Assembly (NCBI GenBank): GCA_907165275.2
Contig: OU015664.1
Span: 8,952,001 to 9,016,000 of the forward strand
Length of the DNA: 64,000 nucleotides
Reading direction: 5' to 3'
From: Zygaena filipendulae
Lineage: Eukaryota; Arthropoda; Insecta; Lepidoptera; Zygaenidae
Position numbers and translations under genes: made by a program. Below the pieces are notes generated by a model. The model worked only from the letters and a program-made list of their open reading frames with translations. It was not told the DNA's origin and made no database searches. Below are positions 23,313 through 38,300 of the stretch, piece after piece (position 1 is the first letter of the stretch; each line of letters begins with the position of its first letter).

Positions 23313-26300
23313 GTAAATAAACAGTACCTTTGTTAAACTACATAATATAATATCTATCTTAGAAAATGCAGTGTGACCTGCGGTTGTAATTATTTGACGG
23401 GTAATCTGTCTTTCACAAGCGTAATCCACACTTATATTATAAAGACGTAAAGTTTGTCCGAAATTCACGAGCGTAGAATCGCGAAAATTATCAGGAAAAT
23501 TATACACTTTCATGATTTCAGCAGCGTCAGTTTTAGAATTCCCATCGGGAACTCTTTGTGTCGTGATGACAAGTATCCTATGTCACTCAGTGATAAGTTT
23601 TAAAAATCGGTTACTAATTCCGGAGATTATCCCATCCCATTTACAAACTTTACTTTAATAATAATATATTATAAAAGCTACTAGTGTTGATTGAAAAAGA
23701 TAATGTTGCCCTTAATTATACTCGCAATTTTGGTTTCAATGCCATTATACTTGGCCTTATATATACATGACTGTTCTCTGTAGGTACATAAGAAGAAGAG
23801 AAAATACTATCTACTAAAAACGAGATTCTTTTTACGATACATCATTAAAATTAATTGGCTTTTCACAATTATCTCGACGTTTTTAACGTCTGACAAATTG
23901 ACGGTCACGGATTCGCTTGGACGGGCTCGCGGGCCCTTTATTACTCGAGTTCTAAGAACTGAACCATAGCTTGCCGGTTATATTTCGTAATCTCGCCTCT
24001 ACAATATGCATTGCTGGTTCGGTGCCGCCTCTTTTCAAACACCACTATGGTCAAATAGCAGTGAATGATGTGTGAAGATCTTATTCTGTCGAGATTGGTT
24101 TATTTCTTTATGTTTGTGTGTGTAGTAACTGGTTAAATGCCGAGACGGGATAGCTCCCGGACGTTCGACGACGGATAATACCTATAGCAGGTAGCTGCGC
24201 ACGCATCGCGGGGCATGTATGTTTGTCCATAGACAAGCACTAATAGAGACGCGCTTGGCTTCCGTGTGTATTTATTTACACAATTGATATGCGATACGTT
24301 TGTACTTTGTTTCGTAATTGGGCATTAGATTTTTATGAATTTAACAGGTTAAACTTTAAAGTAGGTATTATCTACTCGGATAATGGTCAATGGTTCCTCG
24401 TACAGGTACATGAGAACCTACCAAAGTGGTAGCAAAAGAGTTTCACAGTTTTACTAGCATTTTTTCGTGGTTTTATCCGAGGTAGTTTCGGAGTTCCAGC
24501 GGAATTTCCGAGACAAAAAGTACCTACCTACAGTACTATGACCTTTTCTGTACCTCTGACATCGTGTTTGTTTTAGGTCTACCTAAATTAGCTCGTTAAT
24601 AAAAAACTAATAATATCACAATTTCAAATGAAGTTTGTTTACTTATTTATTTGTTTGTTACACCTTAATTACTCCACCGATTACCTATCATGAAATTCTG
24701 TAAGCACGTTGTCAGGGATACAGAAAAGGTCATATAGTAGATACGGTTTATCCTACCTATACTCAAAAGTATTGTATACTAAATACCTACTGACCCGGGA
24801 CACAAACTACGCTCGTGAACAGTTTCATTCAATTTTGTCCAGTAGTTTTTGCGTGACGTCTGCGTCATTTTGCATCCTCTATGGGATGGCTAGGGCCTTT
24901 ATCTTAGCTTTTTAGATGTCCGATTATGACTTAAAAACAATATTATTACTTATTATCAAGTAACCAACTGTATGGAAAAATTTAATCCACAGTAAGTACA
25001 AAGTACACAGTCATTAGAATTAAATGAAAATTTTTAAATTACTTGTTTGATGATTGGATGACCAATAACGATAATAAAATGCAAATGAGTCGAGTAAATT
25101 CTACATAGACAATATATTAATACAAATTATTATCTACAGTATAATAAAATTATACAAATTCTAAACACTTTAAGCACCAAATTAATAAGTATAAAATAAG
25201 TTTTTAAATGTTAATCACCAAACGCGAAAGCTCAAAGCTTTTCACACAAACATTCCGATTGACTCAACAAGATTAAGGTGCGGGCCAATGATATTACGTT
25301 AAAAAATAGCTAGATAGGTCATTCATTACTCATTATTAAACTAATATGCGATATTTTATATGACACCTTGTTGGGAATGAACATCAGTTCATAAAATGAC
25401 CGGTTAGCAACATTCGCTTCGTCCGTCATCTAAACCAGGTTCTCGCAGCTGGTTTCGAAGGCGGATTTTTTCGCTGTCCACAACACAGTGTAGATATACA
25501 TAATATATTACCTATACTAGCTGTCCCGCGCGGTTTCACCCGCGATAATTTCGGAGTTCCCGGGGAAGTGTTCCATGCAAACTTTACAACCTCTTTTCAC
25601 CTCAGGGGTTGAATTTTCACCTTTCTTAGTGTACGTCACTTACGGAATATTTGTGCAAAATTTCATGGTTCTAGACCCAGCAGTTTTAGCTGTGCGTTGA
25701 TCGATCAGCCAGTCAGTTTCTGCTTTTATATATATAGATACTAGATGTTTCCCTGGTTTCACTCACAGTAATTTCAAAGATCTCGCTAGAATTTCGGGGT
25801 AAGAAAGTTTAACGTTTATTCAAAATTTCATGTTAACGCGTCAAAACGCAACAAACAAACTCACATTCGCATTTATATTTTTAGTAAGGATTGTTTAATA
25901 ATTATGCTAGTATATTATAATATTATATTCATGCCAATTATGTTATCGACACTATATACATGTCGCTGTTATAATATTTTGGCAACCAAGACGTGTTGGT
26001 AATGAATATGAACTGCGACAACTAGCCAGATATACCTACGACTTTTCACCGCGTGGTAAATGTATGAGATAGTAAATGAGCTAAATAGCAGAGTTTATAA
26101 GTAATAATACGAGCGGTAATAACGTATCGCATTTTATTGCAATATCAGTGGCGCGGGACCGGTCGTTTATTCGAGACAATATACCTAAATACATATTATT
26201 AAACTTTTTTTTTACAAAATCAAAACCAATTAAGAATGATAAAGTACAACAAAATTTATTCTTTTGTTTCGAAGAAATAGAGTTTTAAATCGCTTTATGT

Positions 26301-29300
26301 GACGTGCGACTTGGTACAATAAACTCAGTGAAGCGAGTCATCACACACAAGGTCGTTGTGATATTCTTTTTTGAAGCTGCTTCGATATGACTCCGTACGT
26401 TTGGTATGCAAATAAAAAAGGCTGTTTCCCACACAAGTTCCAAACATTTTATCATGTTGGGAGTGAAGTGGTCGTTCGTTCCGGTCGCGGTGGCTCTGAA
26501 AATTTGCCATTAGCCACGTTTGTGTAACATTAAGTCTAAACCCCTAAGCATCATTATAAAAATATAAATGATAAAAAAATATGTAAAGATTTATTTCTAC
26601 GGTCTCCGGGAATGAGCGTGTGGAAAAATTTATCGTAAGCCATATAGGTATGTTGGTAGAATAGAAAAAAAATCGAGAAAAAGTGCAAAATAAATATGGA
26701 CACGCTGAAATCGCACGTCCGTCCCAGACCTCGTACGACTTATAAAATAAATACATAAACCTTAAGTAATGTCTGCAATAGCAATAACGAAATTCCCAAT
26801 AAATTCAACACCACACTACACTATATTGCCATCCTAACTAATATTATAAATGCGAATGTGTGTTTGTTACGCTTTCACGGCTAACCGATTGTTAATAATA
26901 AATTTGCATACTGACACGTTTTCAGGGGTACAGAATACGGCGGGCGGGAACTCAAAAATTAACGTGGGAACAGATAATATAATACTATAGGTACTCTTGG
27001 GTGAAATCGCAGGGAACAGCTACTATGTTCATGTGAAATTCAGCATATTTTTTTGAAGTTATAGTTCTTTAATGCGTGTAGGTACTTTAGGCAAAAGAAA
27101 TCTAGCCTAAAGCGGAATTAACGAAAATACCTTAATCTTTATGATGATCGATTGAGTTTGAAAAAAGAGAGATAGTTTAAGCGTGAAATGGTACAGATGG
27201 ACAGACAGATAGCGTTACTTTCGCATTTGTAATTTATGTATACTTAACAATTATGTATTTTTAACAGAGATTCAGATCAAATTCACCAAATCTCCGGAGT
27301 CTGTGACGGCGGCGCTCGGTGATACAGTGACGTTCGAATGCGAGGTCAACGTGCCGGGCGACAAGATCATGTGGCGGCGGCGGGCCCAGAACCAGTCGGA
27401 GGACGACTGGAACCTCGTGACTGGGTCTACGGAGAAGAATCAGGTCACCAGCCGGCTTGTGTTCGAAGTCCAGCATAACGAACAATCAGGTCTATACCAG
27501 GTACTGTATAAAGTGGCTCTAATTGTACCATTTTTAGGTTCATATATCATAATGAAAATAATGCTAAAAACGCGTGTGCTTTTTAGTTCACTTTACCGCA
27601 CTAGTATGGTGTTTTTAAGTCGGCAGTAGTTTTTATTACCTATTTTTTTTTTTAAATAAGAGTTTTTATGTATCTTTTTTAAATTTTTTTGCAAAATATT
27701 ATATCAAATGTGTGAGCATTGGTCTTTAAACTCTCGGCTCTATTAAGAACCTCGCTTTCAGCAGTAATTAGGGACATAAACGGCTTGAGTCTAATGTCAA
27801 ACTTAGCTCACTTGTATCATAATGTACTAAATATTATAGGACCACATTATAAATTAAATTTACTAAATGAAATATTTGGTGTAACAAAAAATATCTTGCT
27901 CTTGGAAATCGTAACTTCCAAAAACACAGCAATTATGCTTTCAGTGTGTGGCGTTCTACGGGTCCTCAATATTGACGTCAGTGCCGGCCAGGCTCTCCAT
28001 AGCTCGGATGGATCTCTCGTCGAGCAAGCTCGAGAGGAGAGAGATCACCACTCCACCGCACAACACTGTCGTGCTCCACTGCCGAGAGCCTGCTTCGGAA
28101 CCACCAGCTGTTCTGACGTGGTTCAAAGAAACCGGCATGGTAATTAATGTAAAAGTAAAACTTCATTTCGGATATCTTGGTTCTGAAGGTGATGTGTTGT
28201 TATCTTTTGAGGCAGATTGATTCGCACATAGTTACATTCCTGGGAACGAAATTATAACCCTTTCTCTCTAAATAAGAAGTGAGAATTCTACCAATGGTTT
28301 GCCAAAGCTCAAATGAAAAGACATCCACAAGCTTTATTTAAGGTGAAGCAAAACTGCACATGTATCTTAATCCTTTAGGTACGTCAATCTGCACTCGGTC
28401 CATGTGGTGATCTACTGCCTAGCGACCTTCAGGGCCTACCCTAGTACTCAAAGCACTTTTTTATCAAAGGAAAAATAGAAAGTTGGTAAAGACTACGTCA
28501 TATGTGAATTTTATTAATTTGTAATTTGTCTTTTAATAATTTTAGGGCACAAAAACTTCCCTCGACACTCCTAATGGTGTCCTGGTGATTCATAACGCGA
28601 CGTCAAATGACAGCGGTGTGTACGGATGTACTGCCGCCAATGAGTATACCAATGAAGAAGTATTGCTACCGGAGAGGACTAATTTGAGGGTGCAGCGAGA
28701 TAATAGTGACGTTGTCAAGTTAGTTTAATACTCCGCTAACACAAATTGAAATAATTTTACTTCTAACTCAACTTAATCTGATCCCTCATTTTCAGATTTC
28801 TAGAAACAGAAGATTACGTTGGCATGAAAGATGAGAGTGGTGTATTGACTATCCAATTAAAAGCGGACACTCCATTGCGTTTATGGTGTGGAGCTGTGGG
28901 GACTCCTCCTCCAAGAGTAACGTGGACCAAGGATGGCGAAAATGTCCCAAGACGGCATGAGCACATGCTTACAGTGTCTCCTTTTACATCAGAGGACCAG
29001 GTAGTTTTCTCTCACATGTCACTTAAGCTAATGTAGCCGTTATTCGTTCGCAACAAGGTTCACGTGTATCCAAACTCCACAGGGTGTGTATACTTGCGAA
29101 GCCAAGAATATCCGTCGCTCGTGGAAGGTGGTGGCTCTGCAAGCTCCTCACTGGGAAGGAACCGTGGCCAACGTCAACGTGACCGAGGGTGGCAGTGCGC
29201 ACGTCACGTGCGGCCGGCCACTGGGGCAGCCGCCACCCAAGGTGCACTGGCTCCTGAACTCACAGACCGTGATCCATGAGAAAGGGATCACAGCCAACGG

Positions 29301-32300
29301 TAAGTGTTCTCGCCTAATTAACATATGTATGTAAGCTTCTGGGATTAATACTGAAGGTGTAAAGACGATATATGGTGCATTATTAAGTGATTAGTTTGAA
29401 TATTTCAGGATTGTGTACAAACTATGTTTCTATTTTAGGCTCGGAGTTGCACATAGAGCATGCTGAGAAGCGTTACGCAGGCATAGTGCAATGCTTCGCT
29501 TGCAACCAGCTCGGCTGCGCGTACCAAGCTGCCTTCTTCACAGTTGTGCCTACGCAGATATACGATCGGGTGAGTAACTACGTAGTAATAATTGAGTATC
29601 GTAGGGTTGGATAAAGGGATAAAGAAACATACAAGCAGGCGCGGATCTTCGGGGGCAGTGGGTGCACTTGCCCCCTCTGAAGACTGAATTAGGTACTTCA
29701 ATCGGACCTTACAAAAATTTCTGACCCTGTATATTATAAAAATTTCGTGGTGCAACTAAAATTGACCCCCCTCAACCAAATACTAGATCAACACCTGCAT
29801 ACAAGTACGTTTAAGAATTCTCAACCAACCTAAAAAATCGGACCACCTTAGGTTCAGAACGAAAAGGTTATTTGTCTGATTTGTAACCATAATCTCATCC
29901 GTTCATATTGTTGCTCACATAAAGCGAAACAAGTAGGTACCTATGAAGCAGAACGTTGTGGTTATCTGACCAATTTGAAAGTCAGTCCACTTGAAAGTCA
30001 GTTCCCATCCCCATTCCAGGTCGGCAACGCACCTGCATGCCTTCTGGTGTTACAGATGTCTATGGGCGGTGGTAATTACTTACAAATCAGGTGTACCACT
30101 TGCCCGTTTGCCCAATATGACATAAAAAAAAAATTTCATTCAGATTGTGAAACTGTATGTAATATTTCTTATAAGTATTTAAGGTATTTCAACTACACTC
30201 ACAGAAAATTTGGCTCACAAAGCACAATATTAGCTTTGTAGATTTTTTATTGTTTGTGGGACAAAACACTTTATCCATGCATTTAAGTTAATTTATGTAC
30301 AAACGCAATCTTTTTATTGTGAAACTCAATGTTAAGGAATAAACAACTTCATTTTTGCCAAATTTAAATTACCTAAACTATATGGTTACGATCACAGTAA
30401 TACTTTGTGAAATTATTAAAGTTACTTGGTTCGAAATTGACAATTTTTTATGTAAAGAATCTGACAATATTTTATTGTTGCGGTCACAATATTACCTATG
30501 TGAATTTATTTAAGTATAACTTTGTTAAAAAGTGACAAAATTCGACGTAAAGTATTTAACAAATTTATTTTGATGTGGGAACAACTTTGCGATGCAACAA
30601 ATAAACGTGAAGAGTTCGACAATGTTCGGCGCGGTGCGGAGGACAGGAGGGGATGTTGTATCTTGTCGCCTGCGCAAAAATTGTGAATAGTCATCAATAG
30701 TCTGAGATGGAGAACGGACTGCGCGGACGCTTCGCACTCGGTCAGTGTTTGATTAATGGAAAATGGACTTAGCCAAGTTCCTGGAGACTGTTGCGGTCGG
30801 GATCTCACACTTAACACAGGGCATGTTGGGTAAGTTTTGTTTTATTTCGCTTGCATGCCTCACCCCGGCACGGGTGAGGCTTGGTAGACATGTAATGGCA
30901 TGAGTCTTTGTCCTTTCCAGGTTCCACATAAATTCTACCTTTAAAACCTGCCAAGGTCGAATGGAACGAGGATAAAATGTCTTATTTTTGCTGTCTGTGA
31001 CGACTTCCCGGCAGAATTATTTATTGATCAAAACTGTATCCTGTTGCAATGTAACAGGACTTCAATTCAGAATACCTTTTGTATACCTATATGTTATTTG
31101 AACTTGGCCTATCGGGACTGTTCGGGAGAGAGTAAATTCTACTCTAACAGTCGTCTATATCTTTCTTCTTACTCTCATTACTCTTTTTCGAACGGGTGCT
31201 ACATCTATAACGTTTTACATCCTATTTGACTTTACAGTCGAGTCGTCGGTAGGTATCCGGCACTAGCTTTTGTTTTGCCAGCTGAATTGAAACATTTGTA
31301 CCTACTTTCAGTGGAGGGAGTACAAACAACAGGGTGCGGCCATTGCTAGATGAATTTGAAGACTCATCTGATCGTGCTAATGTTAACTGTGAAGAAACAC
31401 TAGACTGGCTACGAGGTTCATCCCATCCTCAAGAAACCATTATAATTAAATGGAAGGCCACTTTCGATTTACAAATCAAAATCCTAAAAGAAATTTGGTA
31501 AGGTAAGTAAAGTAGATGATGATAGAAGGCTTATGCAAAATTGTTATTTTTTGGTCAACTTTTATGTTTTAAGTAAGTAAGTGTTTTAAGTGTCACTTCC
31601 ATTAGTAATTAGTTTATAAAAAGAACTGATATCAACTCATAGTTGGCTATGTAACTGTCACATAATAATACGAATTCGGCGTACATTGCTGAATAAAGTA
31701 AGGATATTGGAATTAGCATAATCAAGCCTCTCAGCAATGTATGTCAAATTAGTCCCTGAATATATAGGCCCTTAATTTATGTACCATTTTCTGATCACAA
31801 ATAGTAATTTAGTTTTTTTATTTAGTAAGTAAATAGAAAATGTACGAAAATTATGAAAGTTATAAAAGTCTATGTTAGTACTGAAGCGGGGGTGTGCGTA
31901 GCGTGTAGAGCTGCTTACCAGGGTTTAACTCATGACGTAGCCAAAGGCCCATCAAAGATATTTCACTCCTAATGAGCACAAGTGCTCATGGTAAGTGAAG
32001 ATCCCTGGTAAGGAGCTCTACTACGCTACACGCCCCCGCTCCAGTACCTACTACTATTACAGGGTGCAAGAGACAGTGTAGCGAAAACAGTATAGGATTG
32101 TTCACTATAGTGAATGCAAAAAATTTTTACTTCCCCGTGCAAACTGTCTGATTGGAGTGGTCATTTTGTATGGAGGAATAAAAAATCAGAATAATTTCTT
32201 TGTGAAAGTTGTTCAGTTTTATAAACTCAGCATTGAACCCCTCAACCCATTTCAGTTTTTAGTACACGGTCTCTTACACCTTGTATAGAAAAACAGATCG

Positions 32301-35300
32301 ATTTATATTTAATTGAACTAAGTCTATGGTTAGTACTTCAGAGAGTGTTTATTAAAAAGACTGTTTAATTGTGATTTCATGACATTAGAAAATAATAAAT
32401 GCATATAATCATTATAAGTTAATGTTTTATTTATCCCTCTTATCATAGAGATCGAGGGCAAACTACTTTGTTTGGTTATTACATTTTTGTTGTTAAAAGT
32501 TATTTTAACAAGTTAGTTAGTTATTTTGCCTCTATGTAACACAGTTTTTATTTAATTATTTCTACAAACCGGTGTGTATTATCACTACGTGAATTTTTTT
32601 TGTACGTTCAACTACCTGTTACTATACTATGTTCATGGTCGATCTAGCTTTATTGCAATAAAGGCTGTTTTCAGTGTTTTTATACGAATTCTGACAGAAA
32701 AATCAATTAATTTTATTTAGTGTCAGCGTTCGTTTAAAAACGATGAAAACAACCCTTATTGCAAAAAAGTTCATCGACGGTAGGGTAGCAATAACCGGTT
32801 TGTTGGAATGGCAAAGTAAATGTTGTGTTTATAAAGTAGTCAACTTAGCAACGTACTTTTGCCATAACAACAAAAATTAGTTTGCACTCCTAACAAAGTG
32901 AATTAAATATAACAACAAAATTCTAAGAAGAAAGTAAATACAGTGACAAAGTGAGTCGATATAAACGTTGCTATATTAACAACGGTTAAATGAAACCTTC
33001 TTCGGAAACATTGCTACAGTGACATAGTTTTGTTGTTATATTGACAATATTTCTGTAGTCGAAATGACAATGTTTCTCAATTTATGATCAGATACATTGC
33101 TACAGTGACAAAGCTGAACTGTTATATAGACAATATTTGTATTAACAGAGTGACAAAACTAGGTTTGACTTTATAACAACGTTAACATTGTCATTATGAT
33201 TTGTATATTTAACAATATTTAAGTTGCTGCGGAATGTTGTTACATCGACAAAGACCTGGTGACAATAAAAACGTTGACTTATATGCAACGTTCCTATGTG
33301 GGTTGTGTGGCGTTAAAGTTTTGTTGTTAAATTCACAGTAATTTTCTCTCAGTGTATTTGTTTAATTTTGTATAAAACAAATTGTGAAACAAAACGTTTA
33401 TCGACGTCAGGAATATTTACTGGACACCGACAAAGTGATGGCTGCGACTGTATCTCCGAAGAGGCACAACCGGAAGAATTTTAGAAAGAATAAAGGTACG
33501 ATTTTAATAATCCATTGATTTTCCTTACCGAAGCAAAAAATCCGATTAACTTTCTGTAAAAATCTAATTAGCGTTCTAATAGTATACATACTTAACTAGA
33601 AGTTCCCGCGGGAATTCTATGATGAACTATACCTATAAACCTTCCGCTGAAATTACTCTTTCTATTGGTGAAAACTGCATGAAAAGCCGTTGAGTAGTTT
33701 ATGAGTTTATCGCGAACAGACAGACAGACGGATTGAATTCAAATTCAACAGACAGACAGACGTAGCGGAGGACTTTCTTTTATAATAGGTACCTATAGTC
33801 TAAGAAAAAGTTTGGTTGTTGGTTGTTAAACTCTAACCTCTTTCTCTGATAAAAAAAGCTACACTATCCCTCAGGATACTTATATATTATTATCGCAGAA
33901 CAATGAATTTTCTACAGACCGTGGGAAACAGCTAATAAGTACATTTCTAAATTCAAGTGGATATTGTCCAACACACAGCAGCAACAGCCTACACCGCTAT
34001 CACCTCTGGGCTCGCCCCTACGTCGTGGCGGGGAGGGGCGGAGAGTGTAGCTTCTTTACATAGTAATAGTTAGTCTTTGGTATTTCAGTAACGAATGACT
34101 TCTTTTTAGGTCTGATGGTTCCCCCGTCTCGTCCCAACGTGACTCGGATGTCTGACACGAGCGTGATGGTCACGTGGTCGAACGCCAACCACGGCATCCC
34201 CATACAGTTCTTCAAGGTAATTTCAATAGCTTCATTACGTATACAATGTTTATTGGGCCTGTACAGTACGGATCACTGTCTGTTCACTATTTAATTATTT
34301 CTACATAGTGCCTTACAGAACACACACAGAGAATATGACCACTACGCCTTAACACTTCGGCAGCTGTCAGAAATGATCATTTTTTATCAATATTTTTCCC
34401 CGTTAATATTATTCCTGCCGCCCCAGGTGCAGTACAAAGAAGCCATCACGAACAACACACAATGGCATACCGCCAAAGACGACATACCTCCGTATATTCA
34501 TTCGCACGAGATTGATCAGTTGGACACCGACAAATATTACAAGTAAGCATACATACATAATACATATATATTATTATGATAATTGATAACCAGCTTTTAG
34601 TACTTATAGTTGTTCCCCGCGGTTTCAACCACGTTAATTTCGGAGTTCCCGCAGGAATACCGGGATAAAAAGAACCCTATGTCCTTCTATGTACCCCTGA
34701 CAACGTGTAGGTATGCCAAATTTCATGATGATTGGTTGAGCCGTTAAGGCTTGAAAGCGTAACAGACAGACCTTCGCATTCATAATATTAGTATTGGTAT
34801 AACCAGGCTTTGATCTACTTACTAAATAAAAAAGTTTTTACATTAATGTGTTACCAGCAAAGCAACCAGGCAACAAATGCGGAGACATAGAAAGAAGGCT
34901 CTGCAAGTCTTTTGTTATCAAACAACTCTAAGTGCTCAAAGCCATATACAATAGAAGTTATGTTGTACATAGCATATTTAATGGATCCATTTGCAGACAG
35001 TTTTATTTTCTATCTCAAGTCAAAATCCAGCTCTATGCTTGTAATAAATAACACCACTTGAAATTAAGGATGGTCTTGAAAATGTCGCATCAATTCGACG
35101 ACGGGCGTAATAAAATATTTATCCTACGAGACTGCAAAATCCTAAAGTACTTACTTATCCACATTATTAAATAAAATCTTTATTGAAGATGTCGCATCAA
35201 TTCGATGGCAGGCGTTGGACGTCGTAGTTGAGTGAAAAGTGTCTACCTTAAAATGTAGCGCAGTAAGCCTAATTATATAGATAACTAGCTGTGCCCAGCG

Positions 35301-38300
35301 GTTTACTCGCGGTAATTTCGAAGTTCCCGCAGGAATTCCAGGATAAAAAGTACCCTATGTCCTTCTCTGTACTCCTGAAAACGTGCATGCCAAATTTCAT
35401 CCAAATCCGTTGAGCCGTTTTTGCTTGATTGAATAACAAACATCCACACTTTCACATTTATAATATTAGTAGGATTATAACTGTCCAACTTTGGATCACA
35501 ATGTGATATTGAATGATCCAGTATTAAGCTAAAGTCGTGTCGTGGTCAACTATTATAAATAAATGAAGTTTTGTCAAACTTGAATCGTATATTGCGTCGC
35601 AGGTTCCGCATAGCAGCAATATACGAGAATCAGGACAACAAGCTGGGTCCCAGCAGTGGGAAGTTCCACTTACACCACGGCGACATGCATCAGAAGCCAA
35701 ACGCGCCTAAACTGACACAAGCTGTCGCAACATCTCCATACACCATCGTCGTCAACTGGACTGTGAGCATACACTTATATATCCCTCTTTTTACACTTTA
35801 CAAATGGCGGCCGTTTTTTATATAGCTGAAGACTGAGAGAAAATACGTTCTGGTGGGTGTTCGCCCTTCATAAATCTCGGTACCTTTTGACTGTATTGGT
35901 GTCACTGGTCACAGTTCAAACCTAACCTATAATATTAAATAATATTAGGTATGAAACATAAAAATTATATTAAGTAATTTATTAGCTATAGCTAGATGGA
36001 AACCCTGAATCGCGCTAACGAAGTTTACGCGCCTGCGCTGCGTACGACCTCCGACGATCTATAGTCGCGGTTCCCCGGGCATACCACCTCGCCCGGCGGG
36101 AAGCTTCCTCATTGGTAGCGGTCAAGCCATATCATCATTCATCCATCCCGTCTCGCTACAGAAGAAAGAAAGAAAGAAAATGCATTTATTTCAGCACAAC
36201 ACACAAGAAAAGAAACAAACATAAACAGTGCCTAGTCTGAATTTGTAGACATAATCCACTAATAATAATAATAATAATCCACTTCACAACACACAGATCT
36301 ACTTGATCCCACACTAAGCTATAAGCTTGTGTCGTGGAAACCAAGCAAACGTGGTATATACTACACATATTATTACATATATATTATACTATAGATATAT
36401 ATACACACCCAGACTGGAAAATGGAACCCTGTGTTCGTCACACAAAGTCCACCCCCACCGGGAATCGAACCTGGAACCTCTTGATTAGCGGGCATACCTA
36501 TATCTTGCATGCTCTGCCGAAAGGGTCACCAACTCGGCATTATTGGCTAAGTGCGGGTACACCTACCGTTGGTTACGTGGTAACAGTGAGCGTTGTCGGT
36601 CGCAGTGGTCCAGTACGAACGGCGTGCCCGCCGAGGGGTTCTACGTGTACTGGCGCACGGTGTCGTCAGCGGGCGCGTACCAGGTGGCGGCGGCGGGCGG
36701 CGCGGCGCGCGGCGCGGCGCTGCGCCGCCTGCAGCCCGACACGCACTACGAGGTGAAGGCGTGCGCGTACACTGCGCACGCGCCGTCCGACTTCGTTTCC
36801 ATACCGGTGAGCGCCCAGGGCCTTTCAAATAATAAAAAAAAAAAAACAATCATATCCAAATTGTATTTTATTGTCCCCAAAAGAAACATAAAAAATTTGA
36901 TACTTAAAGAAAAAGCGAGTAAAGAGCAAGGGGCGGTCTTATTGCAGAGGCAATCTTTTCAAGGTATTTTTTTTTTCTAATTTTACTCATGCGAAACACA
37001 ATACCGTAGCACTCCCGTTTCGATAAGAGCGCAGACAATATAAAAATATTGATTTATTTTCTAAAATTCCATACCGAGGGCCGCATATGAAAATATTGAA
37101 AATCGATTTTTAACGAGTAAACTCTAGTGATAAATCTCTGTGCCCTACCAGTCAACGAAAACGGTCCGGCTGGCGAACGCGACGGAGACGACGACCGAGG
37201 GGCGGCTGGGCGACGTGCGCGGCGAGCAGGCGGCGCCCGGCGCGCTGGTCACCGCGGGCGGCGTGCTCGGGCTGGCGGGCGTGGCCGCCGTGCTGGGCGT
37301 GGCGCTGCTGCTGCTGTGCCGCCGCGCCAACCGCCCCGCCGACGACAGTACGTCACGCGCCGTATACGCTTTTTGTTTTTATATGTTTACATGTTGCACG
37401 ACGTTATACTCCCCGAATGAGCAATAAAGAAAGAAAGAAAGGAACGAAGAAAGGAAGGAAGAAAGAAAGAAAGGAAGAAATAAAGGAAGAAAGCAACGAA
37501 GGAAGAAAGAGGAAGGAAGAAAGAACGAAAATATTTAAAAGATCCCGCGCAAACTTATACGCTTTTCATTTACATAATTACATGTTGCGCAACTTTAAAT
37601 ACTCTCGAATAACCCAGAAAGTAAGGAAGAAAGAAATAAAAAAAAGGAATTTATTTATTTGGAAATATAATTAGTATATTTAAAGGTGATCCCGCGCATA
37701 CTATAAATATATACTTACGCTTTTTATTTATTTAATTGCATGTTGTATAGCTTAATGATCGTCCTGAAAGAAAGAAACACAACACAATTACAGTTAAGTA
37801 CGAGTACTTACATTCGAACACGATTAACCAAAGTAGGTACTCGTATTTAATGGTAGCCCCGCGCGTGCTGTACGTTTTCCATTCAGTTATTTACATGCAC
37901 AACGTTTTATATTCCCGATCATCTCGTTCATCCCTTTATACAAGGTGTAAGATAATACCACATAAATACTCAAGAAGGGTATTCAGTATTAGATTCTCGT
38001 CTCAAATATATTATTAAAAAAAATAAAAATAAACTTAATGATACATAAAAAAGGAAATTTAAAAAAACTAAAAACGCTAGTGATTTTTGTTACAGAGGAA
38101 AAAGTGTCCGTGCCTGAGACCGGCAGCAACAACGGCTACATCAGCGCTAAAGTCCCTATCACTATCACCGCAAATCCTATGCATGCCGAGGTAAAGCCGA
38201 GTTTAAAATCTGACTTAGGTCTGCTTACATAATTATTTAAATTTAAAAGCGAGTCTTAGTGAATCCATGGATTTTTAAAAAAAATTCTCGATGTCTTCAT

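Larger units (their letters stand above)
30195..33357. mobile_element. Probable 3.1-kb DNA transposon with short inverted ends and subterminal repeats
   Basis: The left end reads ACACTCACAGAAAATT and the right end, reversed, ACACTGAGAGAAAATT. Both flanks are rich in short repeats of the kinds TTGTTGTTATATTGACAA and GCTACAGTGACAAAG, dense at 32,800-33,350 and sparser at 30,230-30,560. Such arrays are usual near the ends of cut-and-paste elements. No intact transposase is present. No target duplication could be settled. Confidence 0.45.

Noticed and set aside
27719..28147. 142-residue open frame over ihog exon 3
   Set aside because: It is another frame. The exon 3 frame with Ig cysteine and tryptophan is the coding one.
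36440..36535. Functional tRNA gene on the minus strand
   Set aside because: The B box is perfect but acceptor and anticodon stems do not form, so a tRNA-derived repeat is more likely.
36334..36980. Overlapping 140- and 145-residue open frames
   Set aside because: They are extensions or wrong-frame shadows of ihog exon 12 across the intron.
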